Assembly: GCF_003814515.1 (NCBI RefSeq)
Contig: NZ_RKQJ01000001.1
Coordinates: 1,054,001-1,118,000, forward strand
Direction of reading: 5' to 3'
Length of the DNA stretch: 64,000 nucleotides
DNA from: Salinicoccus roseus
GTDB taxonomy: Bacteria; Bacillota; Bacilli; Staphylococcales; Salinicoccaceae
A program made the translations under genes and the position numbers. Positions 42,038-51,221 of the stretch are shown here, one piece after another (position 1 is the first letter of the stretch; each line of letters opens with the position of its first letter). Below the pieces are notes generated by a model. That model made no database searches, was not told the DNA's origin, and saw only the letters and a program-made list of their open reading frames with translations.

Positions 42038-42076
42038 TAAAAAAAGCGCACATCCGACCACATCGGATGCACGCCT
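42038..42076 (-). terminator. Terminator of the cation antiporter gene
   Basis: GCGTGCATCCGATG and TCGGATGTGCGC pair on the minus strand, followed by seven T residues. Confidence 0.92.
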
Positions 42077-42082
42077 GTTTCA

Positions 42083-43942
42083 TCAATAAAGTTCAAGCTC
42101 GCGCTTGAGCTCTTCGACATATTCCCTTGATCCCGTCATGAAGATGCGGTCATCCACATGCAGCGGCGTATCGCCATGCGGCACGAGGGATTCCTGGCCG
42201 CGCAATATCCTGAGGAAGATGATGTCCCCGGTGAACGGGAAGTTCCGGAGCAGCATCTCATCATAACGGTAGTTGTTCATCTGGATTTCATAGATTGCTG
42301 TATCCTCATCCGAGAGGAGCTGCATCATGTTCGGTGATTCGATCAGGCCGCGCAGCAGCGTCTTCGAACTGAGCATCGTCGAGAACAGCTCGTAGCCGCG
42401 TTCCTTGACGGCACTCTCCTGCGTCGGATCGTCGACGCGGTAGATGATGCGCTCGACGCCCTTCTTGTCGGCCATTTCGGCAACCCGCCAGTTGATTTCG
42501 GAATCATTGGCGCCGAGCACGACGACATCCGCATCGAAGGCTTCGATCTCATCGAGCGCCTCCTCCGAGTATTCCGGAATTTCATGGAAACTCAGATTAT
42601 CGGTACTCCGCTCCCTCGAATCCGAATAGTTCTTGTGGAAGACGAGCTTCACATTATACAGCCCGCCGGCGATGCTGTGGGCTACCGGTACGGTCAGCTG
42701 GTTGTTGCCGAAGACCGTCACATTGATTACGCGGTCTTCATTTTCACCCTCGGGATAGAGCTGCCTGAATATTGCCGGTGTGATGATGCAGGCGATGACG
42801 GCACTCAGTATGAACATGCCGCTTTCTGCGTTCGTGATCATGCCGATCTGCTCGGCGATGACAGCAGCTGCGATGATGAGCGACAATGTCGACGTCAGCA
42901 GGAAACCTGCTGCTGTAACACGCTTCGCATCAAAGTATCGGAGCAGCACCAGTACCGGCACCAGCTTGCTGAGCAGGAAGGCGAGCAGCAGCACAGGTAT
43001 CAGTATGAACACCCGGCTGTCCGAGAACAGCGACGGCAGGTCGAGGTCCACGCCCACCATGATGAAGAAGATGGGAATGAAGAATCCGTAGCCGAATGAA
43101 TCGAGCTTGTGGACGATGTCCTGATCGGGCTTGAGCAGGCTGACGATGCAGCCGGCGATGAAGGCGCCGAGGATGTTCTCAGCCCCCACCCCTTCGGCAA
43201 GCGCCACCAGCATGATGATCAGGGCGAACACGCCCCGGATGCCGATCTGCATCGTACCATTGTTCAACTGCTTGATGAAGTGCGACTGGTTCATGACCCG
43301 ACCCAGTAGATAGAACAGGATTGCAAAGCCGACGAGGATCGTCATCAGCCAGATCGGCTGGCTGGCGTCCGCGTACAGCTGGGAATAGAATGCCAGCATG
43401 ATCATCGTGGAGAGATCCGCAATGACAGCGACGAGCAGGATGATCTGCCCCATCTGCGTCGTGATGAGGTTCGCCTCCTTCAGTGTCGGTACGACGACAC
43501 CGAGTGAAATTGTGGAGATGATGATGACGAGCAGGAAGATGTCATCAAATATACCGAATCCCCGCATCATGAACGCAAACAGCAGGCTGAGCGTCAGGAT
43601 GCCGAGGAATATGCCGGTGGTCAGTAGAAGCGTGTTCGGCAGCGGACGTTTCAGCACCTTCGATTTCTTCTGCCCGGTGGATTTCTGGGTGAAGGCGTCG
43701 AAGTCGATCTCAAGTCCACTGAGGAACATCAGAAATATAAAACCCAGTGTGGAGAGGATGTTCAGCCACGGATCGCCTGCATCGACGATATTGAGGAATG
43801 ATCTTCCGATGATGACCCCGACGATGATCTCCGCAACCACGACCGGGAGGAAACTTACTTTAAGGCGGCTGATCAGTATTGGCGTAAGCAATGCCGCAAG
43901 CACAACGATCGCCAATGATACTACAGATGGTCCATGTTCCAT
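42083..43942 (-). CDS. cpaA: CPA2 cation:proton antiporter with RCK domains, CpaA-like
   Basis: A 619-residue protein: about twelve membrane helices (1-390) of the KefB/CPA2 type, an RCK_N domain (about 405-520; VTVFGNNQLTVPVAHSIAGG and ADVVVLGANDSEINW) and an RCK_C domain (about 530-619). In S. aureus the corresponding CpaA exchanges K+ or Na+ for H+ and is controlled by cyclic di-AMP bound to RCK_C. The position between fabI and mgtE is the same. It follows mgtE by ten bases and is probably co-transcribed with it. Confidence 0.9.
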   Translation of the reverse strand: MEHGPSVVSLAIVVLAALLTPILISRLKVSFLPVVVAEIIVGVIIGRSFLNIVDAGDPWLNILSTLGFIFLMFLSGLEIDFDAFTQKSTGQKKSKVLKRPLPNTLLLTTGIFLGILTLSLLFAFMMRGFGIFDDIFLLVIIISTISLGVVVPTLKEANLITTQMGQIILLVAVIADLSTMIMLAFYSQLYADASQPIWLMTILVGFAILFYLLGRVMNQSHFIKQLNNGTMQIGIRGVFALIIMLVALAEGVGAENILGAFIAGCIVSLLKPDQDIVHKLDSFGYGFFIPIFFIMVGVDLDLPSLFSDSRVFILIPVLLLAFLLSKLVPVLVLLRYFDAKRVTAAGFLLTSTLSLIIAAAVIAEQIGMITNAESGMFILSAVIACIITPAIFRQLYPEGENEDRVINVTVFGNNQLTVPVAHSIAGGLYNVKLVFHKNYSDSRERSTDNLSFHEIPEYSEEALDEIEAFDADVVVLGANDSEINWRVAEMADKKGVERIIYRVDDPTQESAVKERGYELFSTMLSSKTLLRGLIESPNMMQLLSDEDTAIYEIQMNNYRYDEMLLRNFPFTGDIIFLRILRGQESLVPHGDTPLHVDDRIFMTGSREYVEELKRELELY

Positions 43943-43952
43943 AAGTTACTCC

Positions 43953-45326
43953 TTATAACAGATACGACATGAAGGCGTTCGCAAGCGAGAAATAGACGAG
44001 CAGGCTGATGATGTCGTTTGCCGTCGTTATGAATGGCCCGCTGGCGACTGCCGGGTCGATGTTCAGCCGGCTCATCAGCAGCGGTATGAGTGTACCGAGC
44101 AGTGTGGCCAGCGTCATCGCAATCAGCAGACTGACTCCGACGATGATACCAAGAATCGAGGAGTCATACAAGAGTGTAATGATGCCGAAGATGATCAGGC
44201 CGCATACAAGTCCTGTGATGAGGCCCGATCCCATCTCGCGCAGGGCCAGTTTTATTTTGCTCGTGTCCTTTATTTCCCCGGTCGCGATACCGCGGACGGC
44301 CACAGCCAGCGACTGTGTGCCGCTGTTGCCGGCCATGCCCCCGATGATCGGAATGAAGGCACCGAGGACGGCCACCTGGGCCAGTGTATCCTCGAATGTC
44401 GTCAGCATCGCTGCAGTGATCATGCCCATGAACGTCAGGCCGATGAGCCACGGCAGCCGCTTCTTCGCTGTGGAGAATGAAGAGTCGGAAGCCGGTTCGA
44501 TTTCACTCATACCGGCAAGCCGGGAGTAGTCCTCGTGGGCCTCTTCAGCCATGACGTCCATGATGTCGTCCGCCGTGATGATGCCGACCAGGTGATCCTG
44601 GTAGTCGACGACCGGCATCGCAAGGAAGTCGTAGTCCCGCATGATCTGGGCCACTTCCTCCTGGTCATCCGAGACGCGTGCCGAGACGACACGCTCGACC
44701 ATGATGTCACCGATATAGGCGTCGTCATCCGCAATGATCAGTTCACGGAGGGACAGGATCCCTGCAAGCTTCCGGTCCGGATCCACGACGAACACATAAT
44801 AGATCGTCTCCGAATCAAGCGCCATCTGCTTGAGGTGCCGCATTGCCTCACGCACGGTCATGAGGGAGGTCACACTGACGAACTCGGTCGTCATGATACC
44901 GCCGGCCGTGTCCTCCTCATAGTTCATGAGCTTGCGTATCTCCTGCGCATCCGCACGGTCCATCAGCGTCAGGAATGAAGTGAGCTTCTCCTTCGTCACT
45001 TCGTTCAATATGTCGACGGCGTTGTCGTACTGCATCGCCCCGAGCATGCTTGCTGCATACCGGGCATCCATCTCTTCGAACAGTGCGTCGTACTCTTCCG
45101 GTTCGAGCTCCAGGCTGTCGAAGAACTCCGCCACCTCTTCCGGACTGAGGAAATGATACATCTTCTGCCGGTCTTCTTCCTCGAGTTCGAGATAGAACTC
45201 ACTCTGCTCGTAGGTATGCAGGTCGAAGAAGGCCTCACGGAACGCATCCATCTCCCCCTCCCTCAGGCGGGCGAGCAATGCTTCATATTCAAGTTCCATT
45301 TCTGTCTTTTCTATCACATCAGCCAT
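43953..45326 (-). CDS. mgtE: Magnesium transporter
   Basis: A 457-residue MgtE channel: N-terminal helical domain (FHFLSPEEVAEFF-like repeats), two CBS domains (about 140-265, IMTTEFVSVTSLMTVREAM; MPVVDYQDHLVGIITADDIM) and five membrane helices. Cytoplasmic Mg2+ closes the channel. No M-box riboswitch fits in the short upstream gap. It starts a two-gene unit with the antiporter. Confidence 0.95.
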   Translation of the reverse strand: MADVIEKTEMELEYEALLARLREGEMDAFREAFFDLHTYEQSEFYLELEEEDRQKMYHFLSPEEVAEFFDSLELEPEEYDALFEEMDARYAASMLGAMQYDNAVDILNEVTKEKLTSFLTLMDRADAQEIRKLMNYEEDTAGGIMTTEFVSVTSLMTVREAMRHLKQMALDSETIYYVFVVDPDRKLAGILSLRELIIADDDAYIGDIMVERVVSARVSDDQEEVAQIMRDYDFLAMPVVDYQDHLVGIITADDIMDVMAEEAHEDYSRLAGMSEIEPASDSSFSTAKKRLPWLIGLTFMGMITAAMLTTFEDTLAQVAVLGAFIPIIGGMAGNSGTQSLAVAVRGIATGEIKDTSKIKLALREMGSGLITGLVCGLIIFGIITLLYDSSILGIIVGVSLLIAMTLATLLGTLIPLLMSRLNIDPAVASGPFITTANDIISLLVYFSLANAFMSYLL

Positions 45327-45371
45327 GATGCCACCCCCACGGGATTATTTTTTCCAAAGGATGCCTAAACT

Positions 45372-45397
45372 AAAAAAGCACCATGACAGTGCTTTCA
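45372..45397 (-). terminator. Terminator of nadK
   Basis: AAAGCAC and GTGCTTT pair around a six-base loop on the minus strand, followed by a T run. Confidence 0.85.
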
Positions 45398-45400
45398 CCC

Positions 45401-46195
45401 CTAGGAGATAAAGGAATCGTGCACCCGTTTCCAGAATGGGAACGGTCTGAAGCGGGCGAACCTCATCTTCTCATCCGCCACCCTGAACTGGATCGATTTG
45501 ACGCCCTTGTGCACGAGATTGATATGGTCGATCGTCATCTGGTAGACTTCGCTGTTTACCGGCAGCACCTGGCATGTGTGGTGCTTCGGCAGGACGAGCG
45601 GTGAACCGACGGTACGGAAGACCCTGTTGTTGATCGAGGCGATTTCCGTAATCTGTATCGCTTCGATGGACGGATGGATCAGCGCACCGCCGAGGGCCTT
45701 GTTGTAGGCGGTCGAGCCGGATGGCGTCGAAATGCACAGGCCATCCCCCCTGAACCGTTCGAAATGCTGGTTCCGGATATCGACATCCATGACGAGCGTC
45801 GTCCCGTTGTCGGTCCTGAGCGTCGCTTCATTCAGCGCAAGATACCGCGTTTCCGTACCTTCCGACTCGTAGCGGATGATCGTCTCGAGCAGTGGATACT
45901 CGATCACCTGGAATTCGTCGTTCTGTATGGCGATGATGAGCCGCTCCACTTCCTGCGGCAGCCAGTCTGCATAGAAGCCGAGGTGCCCTGTATGTACACC
46001 GACGAATGCCGTGTGGTCAAGGAGGTGCTGATAGCGGTGGAAGGCCTGGAGCAGCGTGCCGTCCCCTCCGACCGAAATAACGATGTCAGGCGCCTTCTCA
46101 TCGGGGGTCATCCCCATGTCCACCATGTAGTTCATCATTTTATCCTTCAATGCATTCGATTTGGTGTCTCCTTTGGAAACGATGAAAAACCTCAT
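45401..46195 (-). CDS. nadK: NAD kinase
   Basis: A 264-residue enzyme that phosphorylates NAD to NADP. Motifs: [31 protein letters not shown] and the [15 protein letters not shown] block. GGAAGGTG precedes the start. It follows relQ by 36 bases. In Staphylococcus a pseudouridine synthase gene (rluD-like) follows nadK; it is missing here, and a terminator follows instead. Confidence 0.95.
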   Translation of the reverse strand: MRFFIVSKGDTKSNALKDKMMNYMVDMGMTPDEKAPDIVISVGGDGTLLQAFHRYQHLLDHTAFVGVHTGHLGFYADWLPQEVERLIIAIQNDEFQVIEYPLLETIIRYESEGTETRYLALNEATLRTDNGTTLVMDVDIRNQHFERFRGDGLCISTPSGSTAYNKALGGALIHPSIEAIQITEIASINNRVFRTVGSPLVLPKHHTCQVLPVNSEVYQMTIDHINLVHKGVKSIQFRVADEKMRFARFRPFPFWKRVHDSFIS

Positions 46196-46231
46196 ATAGC
46201 CACACCTTCCTGAGCCTTTGTCTGTAGTCGA

Positions 46232-46855
46232 TCAGCGTATGTTCCGCTTCTTCGTATAATATTTCTGGGCATCCTGGATCTCTTCACGGATCTCGGACAT
46301 CTCCTGATCGAGAAGATATGCCGCCTCAGCCGCGTTCTGGAGCCGCTTCTTTATTTCCGGAGGATATTCCCCGCTGTATTTGTAGTTCAGCGTATGTTCT
46401 ATAGTCGCCCAGAAGTTCATAGCCAGCGTGCGGATCTGGATTTCTGCGAGGATGGTCACCGCGCCGCCGATGCGCTCCACCGGGTATTCGACGATAAGGT
46501 GGTAGGAACGGTAGCCGCTCTCCTTCGTGTTGGCGACGTAGTCGCGCTCTTCGACCACCTTCATGTCCGAGCGGTTGCGGATCTGGGTACAGATCAGCTC
46601 GATGTCATCAACGAACTGGCACATGATCCTCACACCTGCAATATCATACATGCCCTCCTGCAGACGGTCATAGGGGATATTGCGTGCACTCGCTTTCTCT
46701 ATGATGCTCTGCACCGGCTTGACCCTTGCCGTCACGAATTCCACCGGCGAGGACTGGCGAGTGAGCTGATAATCCTGCCGCATCCCCTTCAGTTTGATCT
46801 TGAGCTCCTCGACAGCCTGCTTGTAAGGTGCAAGAAACTTCTCCCATTGTTCCAT
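46232..46855 (-). CDS. relQ: Small alarmone synthetase RelQ (YjbM)
   Basis: A 207-residue (p)ppGpp synthetase that transfers pyrophosphate from ATP to GDP or GTP. Visible motifs are YDIAGVRIMCQFVDDI, GYRSYHLIVEYP, and EIQIRTLAMNFWATIEHTLN. ATG 46855 is preferred to GTG 46858 because GGAGTG is six bases upstream. It is next to nadK as in Bacillus and Staphylococcus. Confidence 0.95.
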   Translation of the reverse strand: MEQWEKFLAPYKQAVEELKIKLKGMRQDYQLTRQSSPVEFVTARVKPVQSIIEKASARNIPYDRLQEGMYDIAGVRIMCQFVDDIELICTQIRNRSDMKVVEERDYVANTKESGYRSYHLIVEYPVERIGGAVTILAEIQIRTLAMNFWATIEHTLNYKYSGEYPPEIKKRLQNAAEAAYLLDQEMSEIREEIQDAQKYYTKKRNIR

Positions 46856-46883
46856 CACTTACACTCCAGTCCCTAAATCCGTT

Positions 46884-47228
46884 CTATTGTATGAACTCTT
46901 CCTTGACTGCACTCTCAAATGCTTCCCCGTAATTGTCGTTGTCTTCGATGTTATCGACCAGGTAATCCAGCTCATCCCAGAAATCCGTCAGGATGACATC
47001 CGTATTGAGGATGACTTCAGCACCATGATGGGCCTTCAGCATGGACCAGGTTTCCTTTACAAAGTGAACCCGTCTGAACGCTTCCCCGTCGTCCAGCATG
47101 TATATGAACGCCATGTTATCGGAATCGACGATCATGCGTGCCGCTGCCTCGAGCCCCTGTGTGTCTTCCTCTGCGTAGCATTTCAATGCCGCGTCTTCAA
47201 ATTTAATTTCCGTTACATATATATCCAT
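46884..47228 (-). CDS. UPF0738 family protein
   Basis: A 114-residue protein of a staphylococcal/bacillar family with no known function. Shared blocks are YAEEDTQGLEAAARMIVDSD, AFIYMLDDGEAF and ELDYLVDNIEDNDNYGEAF. It is found between relQ and the CYTH gene in S. aureus, as here. ATG 47228 follows AAGGAGTG. It is divergent from the CYTH/globin/spxH operon. Confidence 0.85.
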   Translation of the reverse strand: MDIYVTEIKFEDAALKCYAEEDTQGLEAAARMIVDSDNMAFIYMLDDGEAFRRVHFVKETWSMLKAHHGAEVILNTDVILTDFWDELDYLVDNIEDNDNYGEAFESAVKEEFIQ

Positions 47229-47347
47229 TATATTCACTCCTTGCGCAATTTATTTTACCATAGTATCTTGCATTTGATAACGTTGGAATCTGTTTACTTT
47301 ACACTGCATTTCAAATTTAAGATAATATACATTAAGGAGTGGATCTG

Positions 47348-47950
47348 ATGAAAGAACTCGAAATAGAATTTAAGAACCTCTTGACCGGAGAGGAATATGG
47401 ACGCCTGCACGAAGCGCTGTTCAAGAACACACAGCCGGTTGTACAGACGAATTTCTATATAGATACCCCTGATTTCAGCCTGAAACACAACCGTCTGCTG
47501 CTGAGGATCAGGGATATGGGCGGACAACAGGTCATGACGCTGAAGGAACCGACCGTAAAAGGCGTGATGGAGTACCACGGTGAAGTGGAGAGCGACCTGA
47601 ATTTCGACCACAACATCCGTAAGGACGAGATACCTGAACTCATCTGTGGCGAGCTCGAGCGCTTCGGCATAGATACGGCACAGCTCAAGATATACGGCGC
47701 CCTTTCCACCGAAAGGCGTGAAACGGCCTATAAGGATGGCCTGCTCGTGCTCGACAAGAACAGCTATCTCGACACGGAAGACTTTGAACTCGAATTCGAA
47801 GTGGACAATTACGACAAGGGTGAAACGCACTTCCTGAACCTGCTTGAGGAATATGGAATCGAACGCCGCCGGGAAGTGACGAAGGTCGCACGTTTCTACA
47901 ACAAACTGAACGACATCAGATCGGGTGACAACTATGCCAATTCCATTTAA
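47348..47950 (+). CDS. CYTH-domain protein, YjbK-like
   Basis: A 200-residue triphosphate tunnel metalloenzyme. The ExExK motif ELEIEFK opens the protein, followed by basic and acidic strand residues (LLLRIRDM; VMTLKEP; LVLDKNSYLD; FELEFEVDN). It probably hydrolyses an inorganic or nucleoside triphosphate. AAGGAG precedes ATG 47348. Its 3' end overlaps the globin gene by 17 bases. Confidence 0.9.
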   Translation: MKELEIEFKNLLTGEEYGRLHEALFKNTQPVVQTNFYIDTPDFSLKHNRLLLRIRDMGGQQVMTLKEPTVKGVMEYHGEVESDLNFDHNIRKDEIPELICGELERFGIDTAQLKIYGALSTERRETAYKDGLLVLDKNSYLDTEDFELEFEVDNYDKGETHFLNLLEEYGIERRREVTKVARFYNKLNDIRSGDNYANSI

Positions 47951-48302
47951 GGAGATCGGCCAGGACAAGCTGTACCGCATGATCGACATCTTCTACAGCT
48001 ATGTTGCAGAAGATGCGCGCATCAACCACCTTTTTCCGGACGACCTGACTGAGACGGCCTATAAACAGAAGCTGTTCCAGACACAGTTCCTTGGTGGGCC
48101 GAACCTCTATAATGATGAATACGGCCATCCGATGCTGAAAGCACGCCATGCCCCGTTCCGCATCACGCCGGAAGCGGCTGAAGCGTGGCTTGAGAACATG
48201 GACCGGGCGATGAACGACGTAGGTCTTGAAGAGGAATTGAAAGCATACATTATGGCACGTTACACATTGACAGCGAACCATATGGTGAATTCAATAGATT
48301 AA
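47934..48302 (+). CDS. Group II truncated haemoglobin, YjbI-like
   Basis: A 122-residue heme protein. FLGGPNLYNDEYGHPMLKAR and RHAPFRI with the proximal histidine are diagnostic, and the tail ARYTLTANHMVNS contains the conserved aromatic and NH residues. YjbI-type globins are linked to oxygen or NO handling and, in Bacillus, to protein hypochlorite protection. Overlap with the CYTH gene and 13-base spacing to spxH mark one operon. Confidence 0.93.
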   Translation: MPIPFKEIGQDKLYRMIDIFYSYVAEDARINHLFPDDLTETAYKQKLFQTQFLGGPNLYNDEYGHPMLKARHAPFRITPEAAEAWLENMDRAMNDVGLEEELKAYIMARYTLTANHMVNSID

Positions 48303-48315
48303 GCAGGGTGAGGAC

Positions 48316-49107
48316 ATGAATAGAACTGGAACACAGTCACTTGTATTGGAACCGACATCCCATTATATTGAGATATTTTATTTTTTCGACCCGTTCTCCA
48401 ACGACTGCCGCGCACTGGAACCGATCATCAACAAGCTCCAGCTCGAATATCGCGGACACGTATCGATCAAGAAGATATTGGCGCCATCATTGCAGGTGCT
48501 GACAAAGTGCCAGGCCCAGTCCACCTCGGATATCGACAACATCGCACTCGCCTACAAGGCGGCTGAAATACAGGGGCGCAACAAGGCACGTGCATTCATA
48601 CGCTATGTTCTCAACCGCATTGCACCGACAAGAAATATATGCACAATCGAGCACATGGAGGAAAGCGCCAGGCTCGCCGGCCTCGATGTGAATGCCTTCA
48701 CAGCCGATGCACACTCTGAGGATGTGCGCAGTCTGCTGAAACGCGACCTCATGGTCTACCGTGAGATGGACGTCGAAGAGCTGCCCGCCATGGTCTTCTT
48801 CTCGGGAGATGTGGAGGCTGAAGGTGTGAAGGTGGAGGGCGTCTACCCCTACCACATCTACACCTACATCATCAACGAACTCATCGACAAGGAGATAGAG
48901 AAGCATCCGCTGCCGAGCATCCATGATTACATCGAGTCGTATGAAGTGTTCAGCTTCCACGAGCTGAAGACAGTCTTCGAATGGCGTACCGGCCTCCTGC
49001 TCAATGAGCTCAAGAAGCTGCGTCTGCAGCGGCTGGTGGAAGAAGTTGAAACGGAAGATGGCATGTACTACCAGATACGGGGTGGCCCCTCTTCCTTTGG
49101 AAGATAG
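48316..49107 (+). CDS. spxH: Spx adaptor SpxH (YjbH)
   Basis: A 263-residue thioredoxin-fold (DsbA-like) adaptor that delivers Spx to ClpXP. IEIFYFFDPFSNDC holds only the second cysteine of the Bacillus CxxC, as in S. aureus; LTKCQAQSTSDIDNIALAYK is the most conserved block and VKVEGVYPYHIYTYIINEL follows. Its target spxA is encoded 9 kb away in this window. Confidence 0.95.
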   Translation: MNRTGTQSLVLEPTSHYIEIFYFFDPFSNDCRALEPIINKLQLEYRGHVSIKKILAPSLQVLTKCQAQSTSDIDNIALAYKAAEIQGRNKARAFIRYVLNRIAPTRNICTIEHMEESARLAGLDVNAFTADAHSEDVRSLLKRDLMVYREMDVEELPAMVFFSGDVEAEGVKVEGVYPYHIYTYIINELIDKEIEKHPLPSIHDYIESYEVFSFHELKTVFEWRTGLLLNELKKLRLQRLVEEVETEDGMYYQIRGGPSSFGR

Positions 49108-49143
49108 TATTTTTATTAGTTTTTTATAGATTGAATTTTGGAA

Positions 49144-49171
49144 GGACACCAGAGATGGTGTCCCTTTTTTG
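49144..49171 (+). terminator. Terminator of the CYTH-globin-spxH operon
   Basis: GGACACC and GGTGTCC pair around AGAGAT, followed by CTTTTTTGG. Confidence 0.88.
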
Positions 49172-49195
49172 GTTGGGTGTGCAGCAATCCGATCT

Positions 49196-49238
49196 TCCAA
49201 TTCACAGTCGCAGGCGTTTCGACTGCGAGTTAGACCCA
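49196..49238. repeat. Single variant palindromic repeat E
   Basis: One unit of the second repeat type: CAATTCACAGTCG, GCAGGCGTTT, CGACTGCGAGTTAGAC. CAGTCG and CGACTG pair perfectly. It matches the divergent first unit of array A and unit G. Confidence 0.85.
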
Positions 49239-49304
49239 CACGCCCAGCCCACAATCCATGCTTATATGATATGATATAGCAAAAAGAAAAGTGAGGTATC
49301 AAAG

Positions 49305-50006
49305 ATGCATCGAACCGATCTGGAACGGCTGCTTTCTCAGATTGAGATTTTCCGTTCATTGACGGATGAGGAACTCGGGCTCATCGTGGATATTTCAAAC
49401 CAGAGGAAATTCTACCGCAACACCCATATATTCATGCAGGACGAACCGATGAATCATGTCTATTTCGTCGCATCGGGCAAAGTGAAGATCTACCGCAACG
49501 ACCCTTCGGGCAGGGAGCAGATCGTGAACTTCTTCCAGGCCGGCGAGATGTTCCCGCACCACGGACTGTTCCGTAAGGATTCATACCCTGCGAACGCAAT
49601 CACTGTAGAGACGTCGGAGCTGATCACCATCGAAAAGTATGATTTCGAACAGCTGCTGATGGACCACCCGGAAGTGTCGATCAAGATGTTCCGGACACTC
49701 GGGCAGCTGATCGTCGATCTGCAGAAGCGTCTCGAGGACAAGATCTTCCGTTCGACGGACAAGCAGATCCTGCTGCTGCTCGAACGCCTGCTGACGAACC
49801 ACGGTGAAGTGATCGATGAGACATACAGCCGGATATCCACACGCCTGACGAAGCAGGACATCGCGAACATCATCGGTACGACCCGGGAGACCGTGAGCCG
49901 CAACATTACACACTTCAAGAAAATGGAGATCATCACCGAGGGTGCAGACGGCCACCTCATCGTCCATCTTCCGAATCTGAACGCACATTTGAAAGCCTCC
50001 ACCTGA
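49305..50006 (+). CDS. Crp/Fnr-family regulator without cysteines
   Basis: A 233-residue regulator: cyclic nucleotide-type sensor domain (about 15-130; VYFVASGKVKIYRNDPSGRE, FFQAGEMFPHHGLF) and a C-terminal helix-turn-helix (TKQDIANIIGTTRETVSRNI). The protein has no cysteine, so it cannot carry an Fnr-type iron-sulfur cluster. The recognition helix RETVSR matches E. coli Crp (RETVGR) rather than Fnr, predicting GTGA half-sites. Such a site lies at the oxidase promoter about 3.6 kb away. It converges on the oxidase operon. Confidence 0.9.
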   Translation: MHRTDLERLLSQIEIFRSLTDEELGLIVDISNQRKFYRNTHIFMQDEPMNHVYFVASGKVKIYRNDPSGREQIVNFFQAGEMFPHHGLFRKDSYPANAITVETSELITIEKYDFEQLLMDHPEVSIKMFRTLGQLIVDLQKRLEDKIFRSTDKQILLLLERLLTNHGEVIDETYSRISTRLTKQDIANIIGTTRETVSRNITHFKKMEIITEGADGHLIVHLPNLNAHLKAST

Positions 50007-50023
50007 ATCAGGTGGAGGCTTCA
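49992..50023. terminator. Shared terminator overlapping two convergent stop codons
   Basis: AAGCCTCCACCTGA and TCAGGTGGAGGCTT form a near-perfect stem that contains the stop codon of the Crp gene and the last codons of the convergent membrane gene. Confidence 0.85.
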
Positions 50024-50580
50024 TCGTAGTATTGGGACTGGTCTGTAAACAGCGTCAGCACAAGGTAGAGTATCAGGCACAGGCTGAAGAATGCGAATCC
50101 CCAGCCGACCGTCTTCTGGTCGACGAGCAGATAATTGTTGCACAGTGTGCTCTCGAAGAAGATGTAGAGATAGGCCATGATGCTGAAGAGGATGGCCAGC
50201 ACGAGCAGCAGGATGCTTTCCGTCGCCTTTCCGATCTTCGACCAGCTGTCCCGGAGCGGAACGCCTGCCAGGAACGGAAGCGAGATGAACTTGAATGCTT
50301 CGACTGCCATGATCTCGAGCGATTCATCCATCGCCTTCGGCACCATCCAGTACATGACGATGATGAGGAAGAGGATGATTCCCGGCAGGCCGCTTCCATT
50401 CCACTTGCCGAAGAATTGCCGGAAACGCTTCATGAAGAATGGCGCCATCAGAAGGCCGGAAACGAAGAGCAGCGGCATCTGCATGTGCATATGGAATGCC
50501 ATGATCGATTCGAGCAGGTGCCTCACAGGCGGCAGTGCAAGGAAGAGGAAGAGTACAAGTCCATACCAGAACTGCTTCAT
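50008..50580 (-). CDS. Membrane protein of the oxidase operon, possible assembly factor
   Basis: A 190-residue protein with five membrane helices. A histidine/methionine segment FHMHMQMPLLFVSGLLMAPF near the N-terminus could bind copper and recalls CtaG-type assembly proteins, but the protein is too short for CtaG and I cannot assign it. It overlaps the SCO gene by four bases. Its position after subunit I and SCO suggests copper-centre assembly. Confidence 0.6.
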   Translation of the reverse strand: MKQFWYGLVLFLFLALPPVRHLLESIMAFHMHMQMPLLFVSGLLMAPFFMKRFRQFFGKWNGSGLPGIILFLIIVMYWMVPKAMDESLEIMAVEAFKFISLPFLAGVPLRDSWSKIGKATESILLLVLAILFSIMAYLYIFFESTLCNNYLLVDQKTVGWGFAFFSLCLILYLVLTLFTDQSQYYDEAST

Positions 50581-51197
50581 GATGCCGCCTCCCCTACATA
50601 TTTGTCGAGTGTCTGCACTGCCCCGTCGATATCCCGGTAGTCGAGCACTTCTACGAGTCCGCCGTCCGGTCCGAGCAGGTAGAATGAAGTGTTGTGTTGA
50701 TAATCCGCATCTCCTTCAGGGATGACTGTGACGCCGTACGTATCGAGTACCGTGTCGAGGTCCGAAGCTTCAGGCACCCGGAGCATCCGCCACGTGTCGC
50801 CGTCGGCATCAAAGTATTCAGCATACCTATCGAGCACCTCCACCGTATCGCGTTCGGTATCGAATGACGTGCTCAGGAAGACCAGATCATCACTGTAGGC
50901 TTCCGCATCGAACGTATCGTACACTTCCTTCATGTTCGCCTCCATCATCGGACAGGCCGTCTCACATGATGTATAGATGAATGTCATCAGGATGTATTTC
51001 CCCTCGAATTCATCGAATGGATACGCCCGCCCCTTGTTGTCGACGACGTCCACATCCGGGAAATCGGGCTTTTCATTTTTCAGGGATTCGACGCGTTCCG
51101 CTTCTATCGTATAGATCCGGAAGCCGTCTGTGGAAATATAGAACAGGAGGCCTCCCAGCAGCAGGATGATTATGATGGATATGATGTCCTTTTTCAT
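50577..51197 (-). CDS. SCO1/SenC/PrrC copper chaperone
   Basis: A 206-residue thioredoxin-fold protein anchored by an N-terminal helix. The copper ligands are CETAC (CxxxC) in FIYTSCETACPMMEANM and the histidine of QHNTSFYLLGPDG. SCO proteins deliver copper to the CuA site of oxidase subunit II. It follows subunit I by 24 bases. Confidence 0.93.
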   Translation of the reverse strand: MKKDIISIIIILLLGGLLFYISTDGFRIYTIEAERVESLKNEKPDFPDVDVVDNKGRAYPFDEFEGKYILMTFIYTSCETACPMMEANMKEVYDTFDAEAYSDDLVFLSTSFDTERDTVEVLDRYAEYFDADGDTWRMLRVPEASDLDTVLDTYGVTVIPEGDADYQHNTSFYLLGPDGGLVEVLDYRDIDGAVQTLDKYVGEAAS

Positions 51198-51221
51198 GCG
51201 GGCGGCCTCCTTTCATTTGAA

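Noticed and set aside
45327-45400. M-box riboswitch upstream of mgtE
   Set aside because: The gap to nadK is under 80 bases and contains only a terminator; the long M-box structure cannot fit.
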